Below, piece after piece: positions 39,504-52,084 of a stretch of DNA of 64,000 nt. The DNA is taken from assembly GCA_008711295.1 (NCBI GenBank), contig VUYV01000613.1, forward strand, positions 62,001 through 126,000. Reading direction: 5' to 3'. The notes beneath the pieces are model-generated. The model was not told the origin of the DNA. It did not search any database and was given only the letters and a program-made list of their open reading frames with translations. This DNA is from Anarhynchus alexandrinus (taxonomy: Eukaryota; Chordata; Aves; Charadriiformes; Charadriidae). A program made the position numbers and the translations under genes. Within the stretch, counting starts at the first letter, position 1. Every line of letters starts with the position of its first letter.

Positions 39504-40019
39504 CACTCCAAGTGTAATAGAGAGGCAATTTATGAGAATGAAATCTCATCTGTGTCCTATTCCTTGCCCTCTCTCTGGTGATTTTATTATGCCAGGGTGC
39601 CTCTTCCCATTTGTTTAGAGGGCAGGCTGCATTCGTTATTCTAAGCTCAACAGGTTGTTTAGCATACATCAACGCACAGCGGGAAAGGGAGACAGGCCTT
39701 GAATGCACGACAGCCAAAGTGTGCAGTTGGGGTCTGTGGGTGAGGGATGTTGCTGCACGCAGCATCTCAACACCAAGGAAATCCTTAACTTGGGCTCATG
39801 GTAGTCCAAGATTCGAATCCCACTAAGCCACAGATCATTCCGGTGGGAGAAGCTGGATGTAACAACTTGTGGGCATGAAGCCTGACCTGACCCCGGGTTG
39901 ATACCCGGCACCAGCACACCTCCCATCAGTCCCAGTCTGGTGGGCAACGCAGCTGAAAATGCAAAGATGGGACGGATCAATTGTTTTTATCCGAAGAAGA
40001 GTGTGCTATTGCTGAATCT
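39504..40019. other. Spacer between direct repeats, with tRNA-like T-arm motifs
   Basis: Contains GATTCGAATC (39810-39819), like a Pol III B-box, and the hairpin CCGGGTTGATACCCGG (39893-39908), which resembles a tRNA T-arm. Neither sits in a foldable full tRNA. It might be a remnant of a tRNA-derived SINE; this is uncertain. Confidence 0.3.
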
Positions 40020-40095
40020 GCTGAGATTTAAAGCCATCCTTCTGAAATGAATTAGCCCCTTTCGTCATCTTATTTGGAGTTCCCTGTTGTGAATA
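40020..40095 (+). repeat. 76-bp direct repeat, copy B
   Basis: Second copy of the unit at 39428-39503, same orientation and length. Confidence 0.9.
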
Positions 40096-42445
40096 TAATC
40101 ACAGCAGTGTGTGGAGAAAACTACCGACTTCTGGGAACGAGCATTCAGCTTCAAGGGAGCTCAGGAAAGCTGATCGGAAGAAGTAAAAGTTTTTGCAAAG
40201 AATGCAGTGCGATGACAATGCTCTGAGGCCCCGCTTGGGGACTCTGGTGTTTGCAAGCAGCTAAAGCTCCCCAGGCCTTAGTAGAAAAGTTTGCACCTTT
40301 TGGTTCTGTCAGAAAACTCCAGTGCTGAAAACTTCCCTGTTGAGGTGGAAGCAAAGGTTTTTTTCCGTGTTGTTGGGCTCTAGGCTTGTCAGTTTGCAGG
40401 TGGTTCCCTAGTTAAACCAAGGGGTAACTATCCAGAAACTTTTAAAAGGCCCGTGGCATCAATATTTGGCTCCTAGCCTTTCTCTTTTGTTGTTTAAACA
40501 TCACGCACAGAAGAGCAGATCCTGGAAATCACACAGTTACAATGGTCCTCTTGCAGGAGGTCACGGGGATCTGGGAGCTGGAACCAGGGAGGGAACAACC
40601 ATGGCCTTGAGCGATGCTTCTACCAGCGGCTGGGGCAGCTGCATGGGCCGATGCACCGTGGCCACCATCTCCACTGCTGCTTCGAGGTGGTACGCTGACA
40701 GACTATAATGGCTTCATGGGCTGGGCTGCAACACATGGCAGCTCCCAAAGCATGAAGTGCAACTGCATTTGTAGTTTAAACTATCCTGCTCTCTGTCCTG
40801 GGAAAATCTCCATCCACCACTGAATTTTTATTATGAAGCGACCACTCAGGCAGCTTGCATGCTGATTTCAGATGAGATGAAGAGGATGTTTTGCTGGTTT
40901 AATTTCAACCGAGTTGAAAATAAAAATTAGCACCAGTAACTTTTCACAGATTTTACCTTCGGAAAGCGATTGCATTTGATTTTCCAGAAAGCTGGGATGT
41001 AGCTAATTAAAACCCCACATATCATCCTAACATCATATCCTCACTACTGAACTTCTAACCTGACATAAATACATTGCATAGTGTAACCTGTTTCTCCTGA
41101 TTATTAACCTTGAACATGGCAACCTATAAATCATCAGTGAAACAGCTGGTGCTCAGCATTGCCCCAAAGGTGTATGATTACGATCATTTTATATATATCT
41201 TGGTATGCAGACATGAAAAATTCATTGAAGAGCTTGGTATTGTAAGACTTATTGTAATGAATTTTCTTAAAAACATAGATCATGCTTAAAATAGGTGTCT
41301 GTTCATTATAATGTAGCCATTTATATCTTCCTGAATTACTTGTGCATAGCTTGGCTGATTTTTAGAGTCAAATGTGATTCCTAAACAAATTCAGAGTGGT
41401 CAGTTTGCTCGTACTTCAGGGTGAGATTTTCATTTCCAGCTTTATGTCTTTATTTCCATGGGGGCCAGGACTCAAACTTGCAAAAATATCAAACGGATTA
41501 TGGATTTTTCCCAGTTGGAGATTCCTCTGCAACACTTGGTGTTACATCCATTGCTACTGGGATTTCAGTAGCTGCCGTTAGCATTTTAGCTGTGGGGATG
41601 ATAGCTGTGGATTCACATGAGTTTTGGTGCCAGCAAACACAAGAATTGTGCAACTGTAAACCAGTAATAAAAGCAAAGGGAATAAACATACCATAAAACA
41701 GAACATAAAACCAGAACTTGAAAATAAGCTTGTAAAAACCACTAGTGTAAACTCTGTTGGACAGGACCTCGAGGAACACGGACAGTTAGACCAGAGGGAG
41801 GGGGTCGCCTGGTGGCATTCTGATCTTCAGGATGGCATCCTCACCTTTTCCATCCTCCCAACAGCCAAGTACATACATACAGCCCGCGCCAGCTAAAAAT
41901 GTGCTCCGTGATTTAAAGTTACCCAGCACTGATCTAGTGAGCACCGAGAAGCCTGTGCCACATGTTCCCATCCTACACACATTTTGCAGGGAGGCTCTAA
42001 CTGCTCGTGTCCAAGGTTGAGTGGTTGTTGGCAGGTGAAGGGAATAATGAGGGAAAGGCCCTGCATTTTGCTACTGATTCATACCAGCAATTTATCATCT
42101 TGCAGGCGAAACCATTCTTTTCCAATAGGTTATGAGGGGCTTTTGTTACCTCTGGCTCCCCTCCCTCCTGAGGTTCCTCTGTTAGAAACCCTGCCTAGGA
42201 TGGGGTGGGGAACAGCCTGCTTGTGGCAGCCCTGTCCATGCCTTTTCCCCAGGATAACTGAGTCAATGAGGGAATATCTCCCTGCCCTTCCTGTAGTCTC
42301 CACTAACAAAACGCACCAATACAGGGAAAACTCCATCAAGGACTCCTTTGCTGCATCAGCCACATACGCCTTCAGTCTTTGCCTTGCACTGGAGGGGCAT
42401 CACTGCTACTTTGAACCAGGAAGGGAAAACACAGTATTCCCACAG
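40096..42445. other. Unique non-coding sequence
   Basis: A/T-rich; no gene or transposon recognised. Confidence 0.5.
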
Positions 42446-43180
42446 AAATCATAGACTCATGGAATGGTTAGAGTGGGAAGGGACCTTAAGGATCATCTAT
42501 TTCCAGCCCCCCCTGCCATGGCCAGGGACACCTACCACTAGACCAGGTTGCTCAAAGCCCCATCCAACCTGTCCTTGAACACTTCCAAGGGATGGGGCCT
42601 CTACAGCTTCTCTGGGCAACCTGTTCCAGTGCCTCACCACCCTCAAAGTGTAAAATTTCTTCCTAATATCTATTCTAAATCTAACCTCTTCCAGTTTGAA
42701 GCCATTACCCCTCGTCCTATTACTACATGCCCTTGCAAACAGTCTCTCTCCAGCTTTCTTGTAGGCACCCTTCAGATACTGGAAAGCTGCTACAAGGTCT
42801 CCCCGGACTCTTCTCTTCTCCAGGCTGAACAACCCCAACTCTCTCAGCCTGTCTTCATAGGAGAGGTGCTCCAGCCCTCTGATCATCTTCATGGCCCTCC
42901 TCTGGACTCACTCCAACAGGTCCATGTCCTTCTTATGTTGGCGGCTCCAGAGCTGGACGCAGTATTCCAGGTGAGGTCTCACCAGAGTGTAGCAGAAGGG
43001 CAGAATCCCCTCCCTCGCCCTGCTGGCCGCACTTGATACAGCCCAGGATGCTGTTGGCCTTCTGGGCTGTGAGCACATGTTGCCGACTCATGTTGAGCTT
43101 CTCATCCACCAAAACCCCCAAGTCCTTCTCCTCAGGGCTGCTCTCAATCCATTCTCCACCCAGCCTGTGTTTGCGCTCCA
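42446..43180 (-). mobile_element. CR1 LINE, 5'-truncated copy
   Basis: About 735 bp, reverse orientation. The minus strand encodes [39 protein letters not shown] and [20 protein letters not shown], the C-terminal part of CR1 ORF2, split over two frames near 42,900-42,940. The left edge AATCATAGACTCATGGAATG is the complement of the CR1 tail. It shares most of its length with the copy at 33.5-34.3 kb. Confidence 0.97.
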
Positions 43181-46100
43181 CATTCCTCCCAGAACTCCTG
43201 GTTCTGATTTTCCCCATGACAATTTCTGTTTGCTGCAAGCAGCAGACACACAGACTTGCGTGCAAACCTATCACACATTGGCCATCAGAGACATCAGTGC
43301 AGATTTAATTTGCTTTTGCCTGCTCACAGCATATTCTCCCTTACCTATCAGAAAGAGTGAAGGCAAACATAAAAACCAGCTCCACAATCGCTTGCAGATT
43401 ATTTCTGTAGTGCAAACAGCAAAGTCTCAGCAAGAAAACCTGGTATCACTGCACGCAAACGTTGCTTGGGTCACCGCAGGCATGAGGTCTAAGAAGAGAG
43501 CTAAAAAAGCTGCCTCTCCATGAAGAATAAATGAAGTACATGGCAGAGAAGCGTAATTTGTTCCAATTTAGTTAAGATCCTCTTGGCATACCAACTTGCA
43601 ACCGCTTTAGGAGGACTTCATTAAACAGTGTGCAAGAAAGCCCAAGTCATCCTTTAGCTTGTATACAATGAAATCTACCGGTGAAAAGAGTTTTGCAAAT
43701 CCTATTCCAAATCCAGGTTAAAAACATCCACCCCTGAAATGGTTGTAGTCAAACGCTCCACATACTCAAGTGCTGTTACCGCATTGCGTGATCCCTACTA
43801 GCCATCAGCAGAGAAGCTGATCCAAATTCATTAGAGGCTGTTACAGAGAAAGGGTGCCAAGAAGAGCTGACAAACATGAGGTATTTAGCAGCACGTACTG
43901 AAAACAGGCTGAGAGATCTTTTAGAGCTTGCTTCTCGTGGCTCCTAGAAAATTGCTTTTTTCCTTTGGCTTAAATATAAATATACAGTAGGTAAGAAATG
44001 ATGGCAGTTCTTCATGTGGCAAGGGAAACTAATAGAGCAATGAAAAAGCTTGCTCAAGTGAAACACTGAGTGTTTAAAGCCAGCAGATGCCTTTTTTCTT
44101 TTCCTGAATGCTCCTTTTTAATGCAGTTGTACAGCGCCAATGACAGAAGGTGCCCCTTGGTAGGAACTGGTACTTGGAAAGCTGGGCTTAGGGCCTTTTG
44201 AAAACCACTGACTTCTGCTAAAAGACTGGTGGACACTGGAAACATCAGCTAACCACTTCTTGCTGGCTGACAGAAAGCAGACAAGGCTGAAAAAAACCAG
44301 GAATATTATCTTCTCTCTGCCCGTCCCCGATGTAGCCACAAGCTCCCTTATTGAGGCAGCTGTAAATAAAGGCAAGGAAGAACTAGAGGAGGGCTTTGTA
44401 GCACTCCCGCATGACCAGGGAGAAAGGGAAGCTGTTAGCTTGGAGTATACTAAAGCTTCAGCAATCTACCATCTTAATTTGCCCCATCAGCAGAGCAATG
44501 TGTACAGCAGAAGCCTTTTTAGGAGAACGTGAAGCTGTAATGACGTGAATACTGCCACTTAAACCCAGCGTCTGAACATGCAGCATTGGCAGCCGAATCA
44601 GTCAGGTGAAGCGGCTCCACCATCAGATCCAGGTGTGGCCAAAGGGGTATTAAAGAAACACGAACGACAACCAGCCCTCCTCCTGAAGAAGTCTGCGTCC
44701 TGATTTATGTTCCCATTTTTATGATGTACTACGCAGTCAAAACAGAGAGCGGCCCCAAGGTCGAGCGGCAGCGAGTCGCACGGCAGAAGCAGTAGCCGTA
44801 GCCGTAGCCCTGCCCTCGAAACAGGACTCAACGGGACAACAAGAAGTGAGGCCCAAAGCTCGGCGTGCGGTTTTCCGTGGAGGCAGAGAGACGGCAGGGA
44901 GAAGCTGACAGGTTTGGTATCCCACAGCGGGGTGGCAGGTTCGCCATGCTACAGCGGCAGCAATTGATTGAGGGGGGCTGCATTTACGACAGCCCGAGAT
45001 GTAATGAAGATTGTCATGTTCAAGGATGAGCTGAAGTCTCTTACCCAGGCAGTCCTAATCAGGGTGGTTTGAGTACCGCCTGATTGTTGCTAACATTAGC
45101 CTCACAACATCGCTGTGAAGAAGGCAAGTGTCATCCTCCATTCTGAAGATTGGAAACCGCAATTAAAGCAACCGCCTCGGGGAAGCGGACAGAATTAGAA
45201 ATCGAATCCGGAGTCCTGGGCTGCCGTTTCGCCCACGGGCTCACCCTTCACACGTGCGAGGAGGCAACTCAAACCGGTCGAAGGGCACCTTTTACCTGCA
45301 GCCCGAGAGACGCGCTCCCCCAGACTCCGGCGGTAGCTCCAGCCTAATAAAAGAGGCACAAAAGAGCAAACGCTGCTTTCAAAACAAAGCGCGTACTCCA
45401 CTGGTCACTAGAGTGCTACAAGCTGGAATCGATGCGATGATTGTGACAGCTGAGAACAAATTCAGCTATGTTTGACAACTTCCAGAAAATATTGGCAGAG
45501 GACAGGGAGTCTGCACTGCCCAGCAGCACCTTTGTGAATTGATTAGCCATATAGCAGATGGCAAGCCTGCTGCAGACGGAGACAGCAGAAGATGGCCAGG
45601 CTGGTGGAGAAGAACTTGAAGACGACTGGGAAGAAAAAGCATGTCCTTAACAGTGACAGCCCACAATTGCTATTTCGGAAATGTCAGATGCATGGCAGAT
45701 GAGGAACAGGCCTGATTTTTAACATTTTCTTCAACTATTTATTACGAGCACCTGTCCGGCTCGTAAAGCAAAATTATATAGCTTAGTTTAAACTTTTCAT
45801 TTTCACCTCCTACCTTCACAAAAATCCTTAAAGAAAACCTCAAAAACCATTTCTTCTATTAAAATATTTTTCTAAACAGCACTTCCGTAAGTCATTACGG
45901 AATCGACTGGTATGTTTGAGAGAACTTACCCGCTTTCTCTGAAAGTGGGCATGCCTTGAAAGTTTGATTTTAGGAAAACATATTCTGGACAAAGAGCAAA
46001 GGCTTTGCTTCCCTCCTCCTGCCACATATTTCTGGGAGGGGTTTGGCACGTGTTTGGGGAAAATTCATATTTTTAATGGTTTTAGGAAATGCCTTAGGCT

Positions 46101-49100
46101 ATTCAGAGTCTGCACAGCTGCTCATCAGTAGCCAGCCATGGCTGAAGGAGCAGAAACTATGGATCGGAGAAATATGCCATCTTTGTCTGGTGCAGAACAA
46201 TGCCGCCGCAGTGAAATACAATGGCCGTCAGGGAGAGAGAGGGAGGGGGGGGAGAAAAAAAAAGGGAAGGATCATGGAGTTTCCTTGCAGGGCCTCTGAG
46301 CATAGGGAGCGAACATTAGCTCTGCGCTCACAGATATGCAAATCCTTCCGGGGCCCAACAATAGCAGAAGCCCTGTGGGAGGAGACCGATAGCACAGACC
46401 AAGCGGCCGCTGCTCCCAACTCCGACGCCTGCAAAGCCCACAGGTTCCCGGGACTTCCCGAAAACTGGAAGGCCGAAGCATCGTCCAAGAAGAAGAGAGC
46501 TGCAAAAGCTCCGGTACCAGAGCTGACCGCTCACCGCACCGTTACGAGCGATATTAGGCATTTTAAAGCTTACGGTTCGCCTGCTGTTCGGTTTACGGGT
46601 GCAACTGCCCAAAAAGATTGATGAACGCACGGTGCGGCATCTCCATATTGCCCCGTAGGTTAATAAGGCTCACGTATACAAAGTTGGAACTAAAAAAGAA
46701 AAGGAGCTTCTGCAGCGAGACCCCAATTAACAGTGTTTGCACCTCCGTACTCCGAGCAAACTTTCTAAATGGGTGGGTTGGGTTTTTAACGTCGGCTACA
46801 ATTACCAGGATTTAATGAAGTCTCTGACTTTCAGCTATCACTGATAGCTAAATTTTTTAAGCAAAGACTGTGGGAGTACAAGGAACAGACTGGAAACTAC
46901 CAGCATTGAACTACTGCAATGCAAACAGCTCAAACCGTTAAGATGTGATGGTTTTACCGGTGCTGACAGCAATCTATAAAAAACAGAAAAACAAAATAAT
47001 TCAGTGAAAGGGGTCTATCCCCCTTTAGAAAATATACTTTTGCACTATAGTCCACATTATCCTAAATATTTGCTGTTTTGCATCAAATCTATTACCGAAA
47101 GCTGCATGCAGACTGAGCTGGCACATCCACCTTACATTCAGAAGGAGATTTTCGATTGCTTCCAAAACTCCCATCAAACTTTGGTCACAGCAACCGGCGA
47201 TCCTTAAATTTAGTTTCCTCCACGTGTGTTTCCTCAGCCTACTCAAGCTAATGATTAGGACGGATGCCTGGAACAGCATCTCTCTGTGCAAGAAGCCAAC
47301 TTCAGGTCTCTACAAGGGATCATCGCTTGAAGCCAAAGAGGGGTCTGACAGGTTATTTCCACAGCACTCTCCCCCATGGAGCAGAGTTGGAACATGTTGA
47401 GGGGCCGGCGCCTTTCAGGTCTCCAGGGGAGAGTTTGGAGGCAGCAGGACTCAGCCCCCGGATGCCCTGACATTGCCACCCCCAAGCCCCGACATTAAGG
47501 ATTCAGAAGTAGCCGAAACACGTGGTGCAGAGCAACAGAGTCCTAAACATCCCAGGCAGCTTTGTATGCAATATGGAATTCAATGGGAAGCTTAATACTA
47601 GAAATACAACCGATTACCACTGCCCCCCCTCACCCAAATCTTAAGCCTCCCTCAAATGAGAAAACGCTTATTTTGCTGCACTAAATGGCAAAGGTCCTCA
47701 GTCTGAGAAGTGTGTTATTCCAATAAGCAGTACACTTTGACATTTGACATTGATATGAAAGAAGAGACCGAAGCTGACAGAAGATACTTGGGACTAGTTT
47801 AGGGGTTTGTACGCTGTTTCACCAGTGGTGGTTTTCAACACCCATACTTTGAACCAGCTCTCCTTTACAGCCCAGGTTTGCAAAGTGAGTCTGTGAGACT
47901 TCTTTCGCAAGTTCTTAAAAAGTAGGTCTTTAATAGCCTGAGCAGATTTGTTGTTGTTTTGTTGTTTCCCTTGGCAGGACCGCGCGCCACGCACACAGAA
48001 AGGGCTGTGTGAGCCTGCAGACCGTTGCTGTGCTTTGACACAGATACGTCCTTCTCGAAAGCAACAACAGCAAAAAAAAGTCGCTTGTACTCCTTGATAC
48101 CACCATTAACATTTCTGCGACCATTAGGAGGTCCAGAAAAAAAAAAAAAAATGGCAAAAGAAGGCTTCTCATTGAGACAGACAAAAAGGGTGCTCCAGAG
48201 GTGAATCAAGGGCAGAGTAGTATCTGATCTAAGCATCTTACTCGCGTAAGCTTTTATTCATTTAGACACACTTTAAAACTCCGTAAGTATCTTTGCAATA
48301 ATTAACATGTAAAAACTCTGTGTCAAATCAAAGAAAAACCTTCATATTTTCATGTAATACATTTCTTGGACATTAGATGGCAATCCCCCCACTTCATTTT
48401 TCATACCAGGGGCCCGTATCCCTTCCAAAACCCAATTGTCACCTGCTTTTCAACAGGTGAACACTCCCTTTGGCCTGTAAGGAAAGCACATTCAGAGTAC
48501 ACAGGCTCCCCCATTACCATGGCCTTTGTTCTGTAGCAACTCTTCTCCACTTTGGGTTTTTCTTTGATTAGGAAAGGCAGATGAGTAATATCATTACGGA
48601 GGAACACTTGTAATAGGGGTAAGAGTCACTTATTTGTCCCTTGGTCACTCTATGCCATGACTTGGATCTTTCCATGCCAAAAACTATCGGCAGAAATAGG
48701 CAGTTACCAGAATTTCCCCCTCATTTCAACAGAGGAAGGGGGTTAGGAGAAGAAAGGGGGTTAGCGTGGCATTTAACAATATAATTTCTAGTCTTGCCAA
48801 TTAAAAAGAGCCCTCCCCCAAGGGATATCATTAGTCTGTGAATCTTTGCTGAGAATGATAAAACTGATTTTTTTTTTAAAAAAAGGGCTATTTGGTACCA
48901 GTATGTGGAATACAATGTGAAGCACCCACCAACTTTTACAGTGGGAATTTTGTAGGTAGAAGAAAAAATAAGACACTAGGCATTTAAACAACTTGAACAA
49001 CAGCTCAAACGAATAAAACAGAGTACGTGATACACCTGATCAAGTTAATGTATCTTGGCTTTCAGCCTCTTTTTGTCATGGTCTAAATGTGATGTTTTAG

Positions 49101-50194
49101 CAAGAGGCAGGAATAACACACCTCGTCAACTGTTCAGTGATGTACATGGTGGGGGGAATCCTTCCTGACCTTCATTAACTCTGTATGATCTATTTAAGTG
49201 GCACTACAAGACATCCTGACATCTATTCATTTCAACACTGTGGTGTCTGTGATTCATTCACACAAAATTCACTTCCTAAGCCTTCATTTCTCATCTACTT
49301 TCATCGTTCACGGAATGTTCTTTTCAGGCCAAGTTCACTCCTTTTCATACATCCCCCTCAGGACCGAATTTTGGCCTTGCAGTACTTGTCCATTTGAGCT
49401 CTTCTGCAAATCTGCAGTGGACAGGAGAGCGAAGTTTGCGGCTCTCCAGCATTCTAAAAGCACGGATAATATTAGTCCTAAGACAGGGGTCCACCCACAG
49501 CTGGCTACTCAAACAGCTAATTTTTCATTTACTCCACTGAAAATCTAACCTTTTATCCTCACTCTCGAGATGGTTGTGTACGTGTGTGTCAAGGTGAAAA
49601 CAGAAGTTCTCAAATGGTACATTATCTCCAATATCAAAAGGTCACAAAAGGGTACAAATCGGTAGCTCTCCAGAAGAGACCCTGGTTTTTATGAAAAGTG
49701 GGTCAGTTTTAGTTTCATGTAGGTTGTTTGACACAGTGGTTTCTGGCATCACAAGCTCTGGTCTACAGGATACCACAGAGCCTTTGTATCCCTTGCTGTC
49801 ACTACAGCATTGTGTTTTTCTACCCATTAACCAAGGATAAATGACCTAGATATTGTGCCTATTAAAGCCTCATTTTTCTTTTGCCCTTTTGTTCTTTAGT
49901 GTACCACATTATCACATGCTGAACACATTTTAAAGTATTCTCAGTCTCTCAAGCCCCTTTGAAGGAGTAAAGTAGGGGTTTTAGTGTGCATTTCTGTAGA
50001 GTTACTTAGAGTGGAAAATATGAAGGTAATTCAAGGTTTCTCTTCCTGCCTAGTCCCTTGAAGACAATCAGTTCAGCATTTACAGCCACTAATCTATAAA
50101 GAATATAGCTGAAAAATGCTATAAAAAAGCCACAATGCAAATACAGAAAGCGAACACCAGTTGTGATGTCCCTAAACACTACATTCTATAATTA
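43181..50194. other. Unique non-coding sequence up to the CHD7 3' end
   Basis: No transposon and no coding exon recognised. Slightly CpG-rich at 44750-44900, 45170-45350 and 46190-46560. An open frame of 192 codons at 46043-46621 (+) has no known motif, and its codons look like random GC-rich DNA. The part from about 48,250 rightward may be transcribed as distal CHD7 3' UTR. Confidence 0.5.
48253..48258 (-). terminator. CHD7: Alternative distal poly(A) signal for CHD7
   Basis: A second AATAAA on the minus strand, about 2.9 kb after the stop codon. If used it would extend the UTR over 48.2-51.1 kb, an A/T-rich, repeat-free stretch. Use cannot be judged from sequence. Confidence 0.25.
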
Positions 50195-51130
50195 CATCTC
50201 TGCATATCATGGGTCACTTTTATTAAAAGCATCATTACTACAGTTGGCAGCAATTTACATCTTATCTTACATGATAGCAGTTTCCAAAGAAAAAAAATAA
50301 AAAGACATCACAACAAAGAAAAACAATACATTTACAAAGTCATGTCTGTAAACTTCAAGGCTAGTTTAGAGTTGAGGTAATGCTGTTTAGCTTTGTGGCT
50401 AAAGTAACAAAGTCCTTTAATTTAAAAAAGGTACCTGATTTTTTTTCTTTTTGTTTATACCAGTGCATTACAAGATCACGAGACGATTAAACTGTAGCTT
50501 TATCCTGTAAGAACCTTCTCCGCGGGTTAATTTCCAAAAGGTACTCTTCACATTCAACAGCTGCCTTATTATTGCTGTGTCTCAAGACAGAGACATTCAC
50601 ACTATCATGAAGATTGTCAGAGAGAGAGTGTGTGTGTGGGTGTGTGCGCGCATGTGAGCGGGTGAACTCCCATACAGTCAAAATGAAGCGCGAGTACGAT
50701 ATGTATGGTAAATTTCATCTTGACCTTCACAGCAAAAAGAAAAATAATAAAAATTAAATATATAACTTCATCCTTCCTTTAAGCAGCACTTCCTTCTATT
50801 AGTGCCACTTGATTACAAATTGCTGCTTAATTCATAATACCAATGGTACCAAAAGAAAAAAAAAGCAGAGCATTATGTCAATTTCCTTAAAAAGACATGA
50901 TCACCTCTCAAATTTCATCTCTCCTAGGGATAATAAATAATGCACTGCACAATACTTAATGACCAAGATACCTTTTGACACATCTGTATAACATGACTTG
51001 AACTTTTTTTTTGCTACACTATGTTACAGAACAGCTTATAAAAACTAAGTATGGACATTAACTGTGAGTGTAAACAGTAGGACTACCACTTGTCAAAAGT
51101 TTAAAACACTTTAACTGTAACTGGTACTGG
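50195..51130 (-). other. CHD7: CHD7 3' untranslated region (probable extent)
   Basis: A/T-rich sequence directly after the stop codon, with no repeat element. The nearest AATAAA on the minus strand is at 50219-50224, which would give a UTR of about 0.93 kb. A (GT)n-like stretch is at 50625-50650. The UTR may run further if distal signals are used; another AATAAA is at 48253-48258. Confidence 0.6.
50219..50224 (-). terminator. CHD7: Candidate CHD7 poly(A) signal AATAAA
   Basis: The plus strand reads TTTATT here, which is AATAAA on the CHD7 sense strand, about 910 nt after the stop. It is the first canonical hexamer I found downstream of the stop. Cleavage would be expected 10-30 nt further left. 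Confidence 0.45.
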
Positions 51131-52084
51131 TTATTCATCATTTTCATTGTTTTCTATTTCTTCCCCCCCATCAAGTGAGTCTAATTCTTCACCCTGTGCT
51201 ATTTCATCTTCTAAAACGGAGGAATCTGCAGTTTTATCAAGGCTCTCCTCTGCATCACTGCCTTCGAGATTTTCTTCATCTTTAAAGGCAGTTCCTTCAG
51301 TTTTGTCAGCAGCCTTCTCTTCGTTGGAGCCCACTGCATTCTGAAGTCCTGCTAGTGCTGGGAAACCGGGCAGAGTCAATCCTCCCAGTCCTGGAGGTAG
51401 AAACATAGATGGATAGAAGAGGCCAGGAGCCATGGTAGACAGCAGGAAAGGATTGAAGGCCAGAGGGTTTGTGGGCAATCCAGTGTTGGTGGTGGTGGTA
51501 GTGGTGGCAGTGGCGGTAGTCGCCGCAGTAGCAGCACTGACAGATCCATTCGCAGAGTCAGTAGCAGAAACAGTGTCTGTGCTTTTCTCAGAGTCTTTGT
51601 TCTCCTCTTCATTCTCATTTTTCTTCTCTTCAGCTTTTGAAGCGCCATCCTCAGTCTCTCCTTGACCGGAAGCAGTAGTGGCATTTCCAGTAGTAGCCGT
51701 TATTGGGTTATTCAACAATCCGCTTAGTCCAAACATATTGGGCAATCCTGCCATCCCTGGCAACATCAGAGGCAACATGGCAGCCGGATTTTTAGCATCC
51801 CCCCCAGCAGCAGCAGCTGTTGCTAGCCCTGGCGGGAAGCCCATGAGGCCTGCGAGCTGAAGAGACTGCAGGTTCTGTAGGTTCTGGAGGCTTGTGAGGT
51901 CCATTCCAGCAAACAGACTGTTCATTAGTAGTGGGTTGATTCCCGAAGTTGATGCTACAGCAGCAGCTGCTGCAGCTGCTTTGGCAATTTCACTTTTTGG
52001 CCTTCTTCCTCTTCTGCTTGCTCCTTCCTCCCTCACAACAGGTCCAGTGAGAAGACGGTCAAACATGGACTCTGGAACAAAACC
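51131..52084 (-). CDS. CHD7: CHD7 terminal coding exon
   Basis: A 954-nt coding part, 317 codons plus stop at 51131-51133, acceptor CATCCCCTTTTCAG|GGTTT. It starts [20 protein letters not shown], followed by an Arg/Gly-Arg basic patch, a polyalanine run (about 51955-51995), Leu/Gly/Pro-rich hydrophobic stretches with the [20 protein letters not shown] repeat, an acidic Lys/Glu segment, a Thr/Ala tract (about 51483-51540), [20 protein letters not shown] and the strongly acidic end. The tail appears largely disordered. Only the Thr/Ala tract differs clearly in length from mammalian CHD7 as I recall it. Confidence 0.97.
   Translation of the reverse strand, partial: GFVPESMFDRLLTGPVVREEGASRRGRRPKSEIAKAAAAAAAVASTSGINPLLMNSLFAGMDLTSLQNLQNLQSLQLAGLMGFPPGLATAAAAGGDAKNPAAMLPLMLPGMAGLPNMFGLSGLLNNPITATTGNATTASGQGETEDGASKAEEKKNENEEENKDSEKSTDTVSATDSANGSVSAATAATTATATTTTTTNTGLPTNPLAFNPFLLSTMAPGLFYPSMFLPPGLGGLTLPGFPALAGLQNAVGSNEEKAADKTEGTAFKDEENLEGSDAEESLDKTADSSVLEDEIAQGEELDSLDGGEEIENNENDE

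Noticed and set aside
39750..39840. A tRNA gene
   Set aside because: The B-box-like GATTCGAATC is self-complementary, and neither strand gives a cloverleaf or properly spaced A-box.
46043..46621. 192-codon plus-strand open frame near CHD7
   Set aside because: No recognised family, low-complexity AGGGAG run inside, and no codon bias. Kept only as a note in the intergenic entry.
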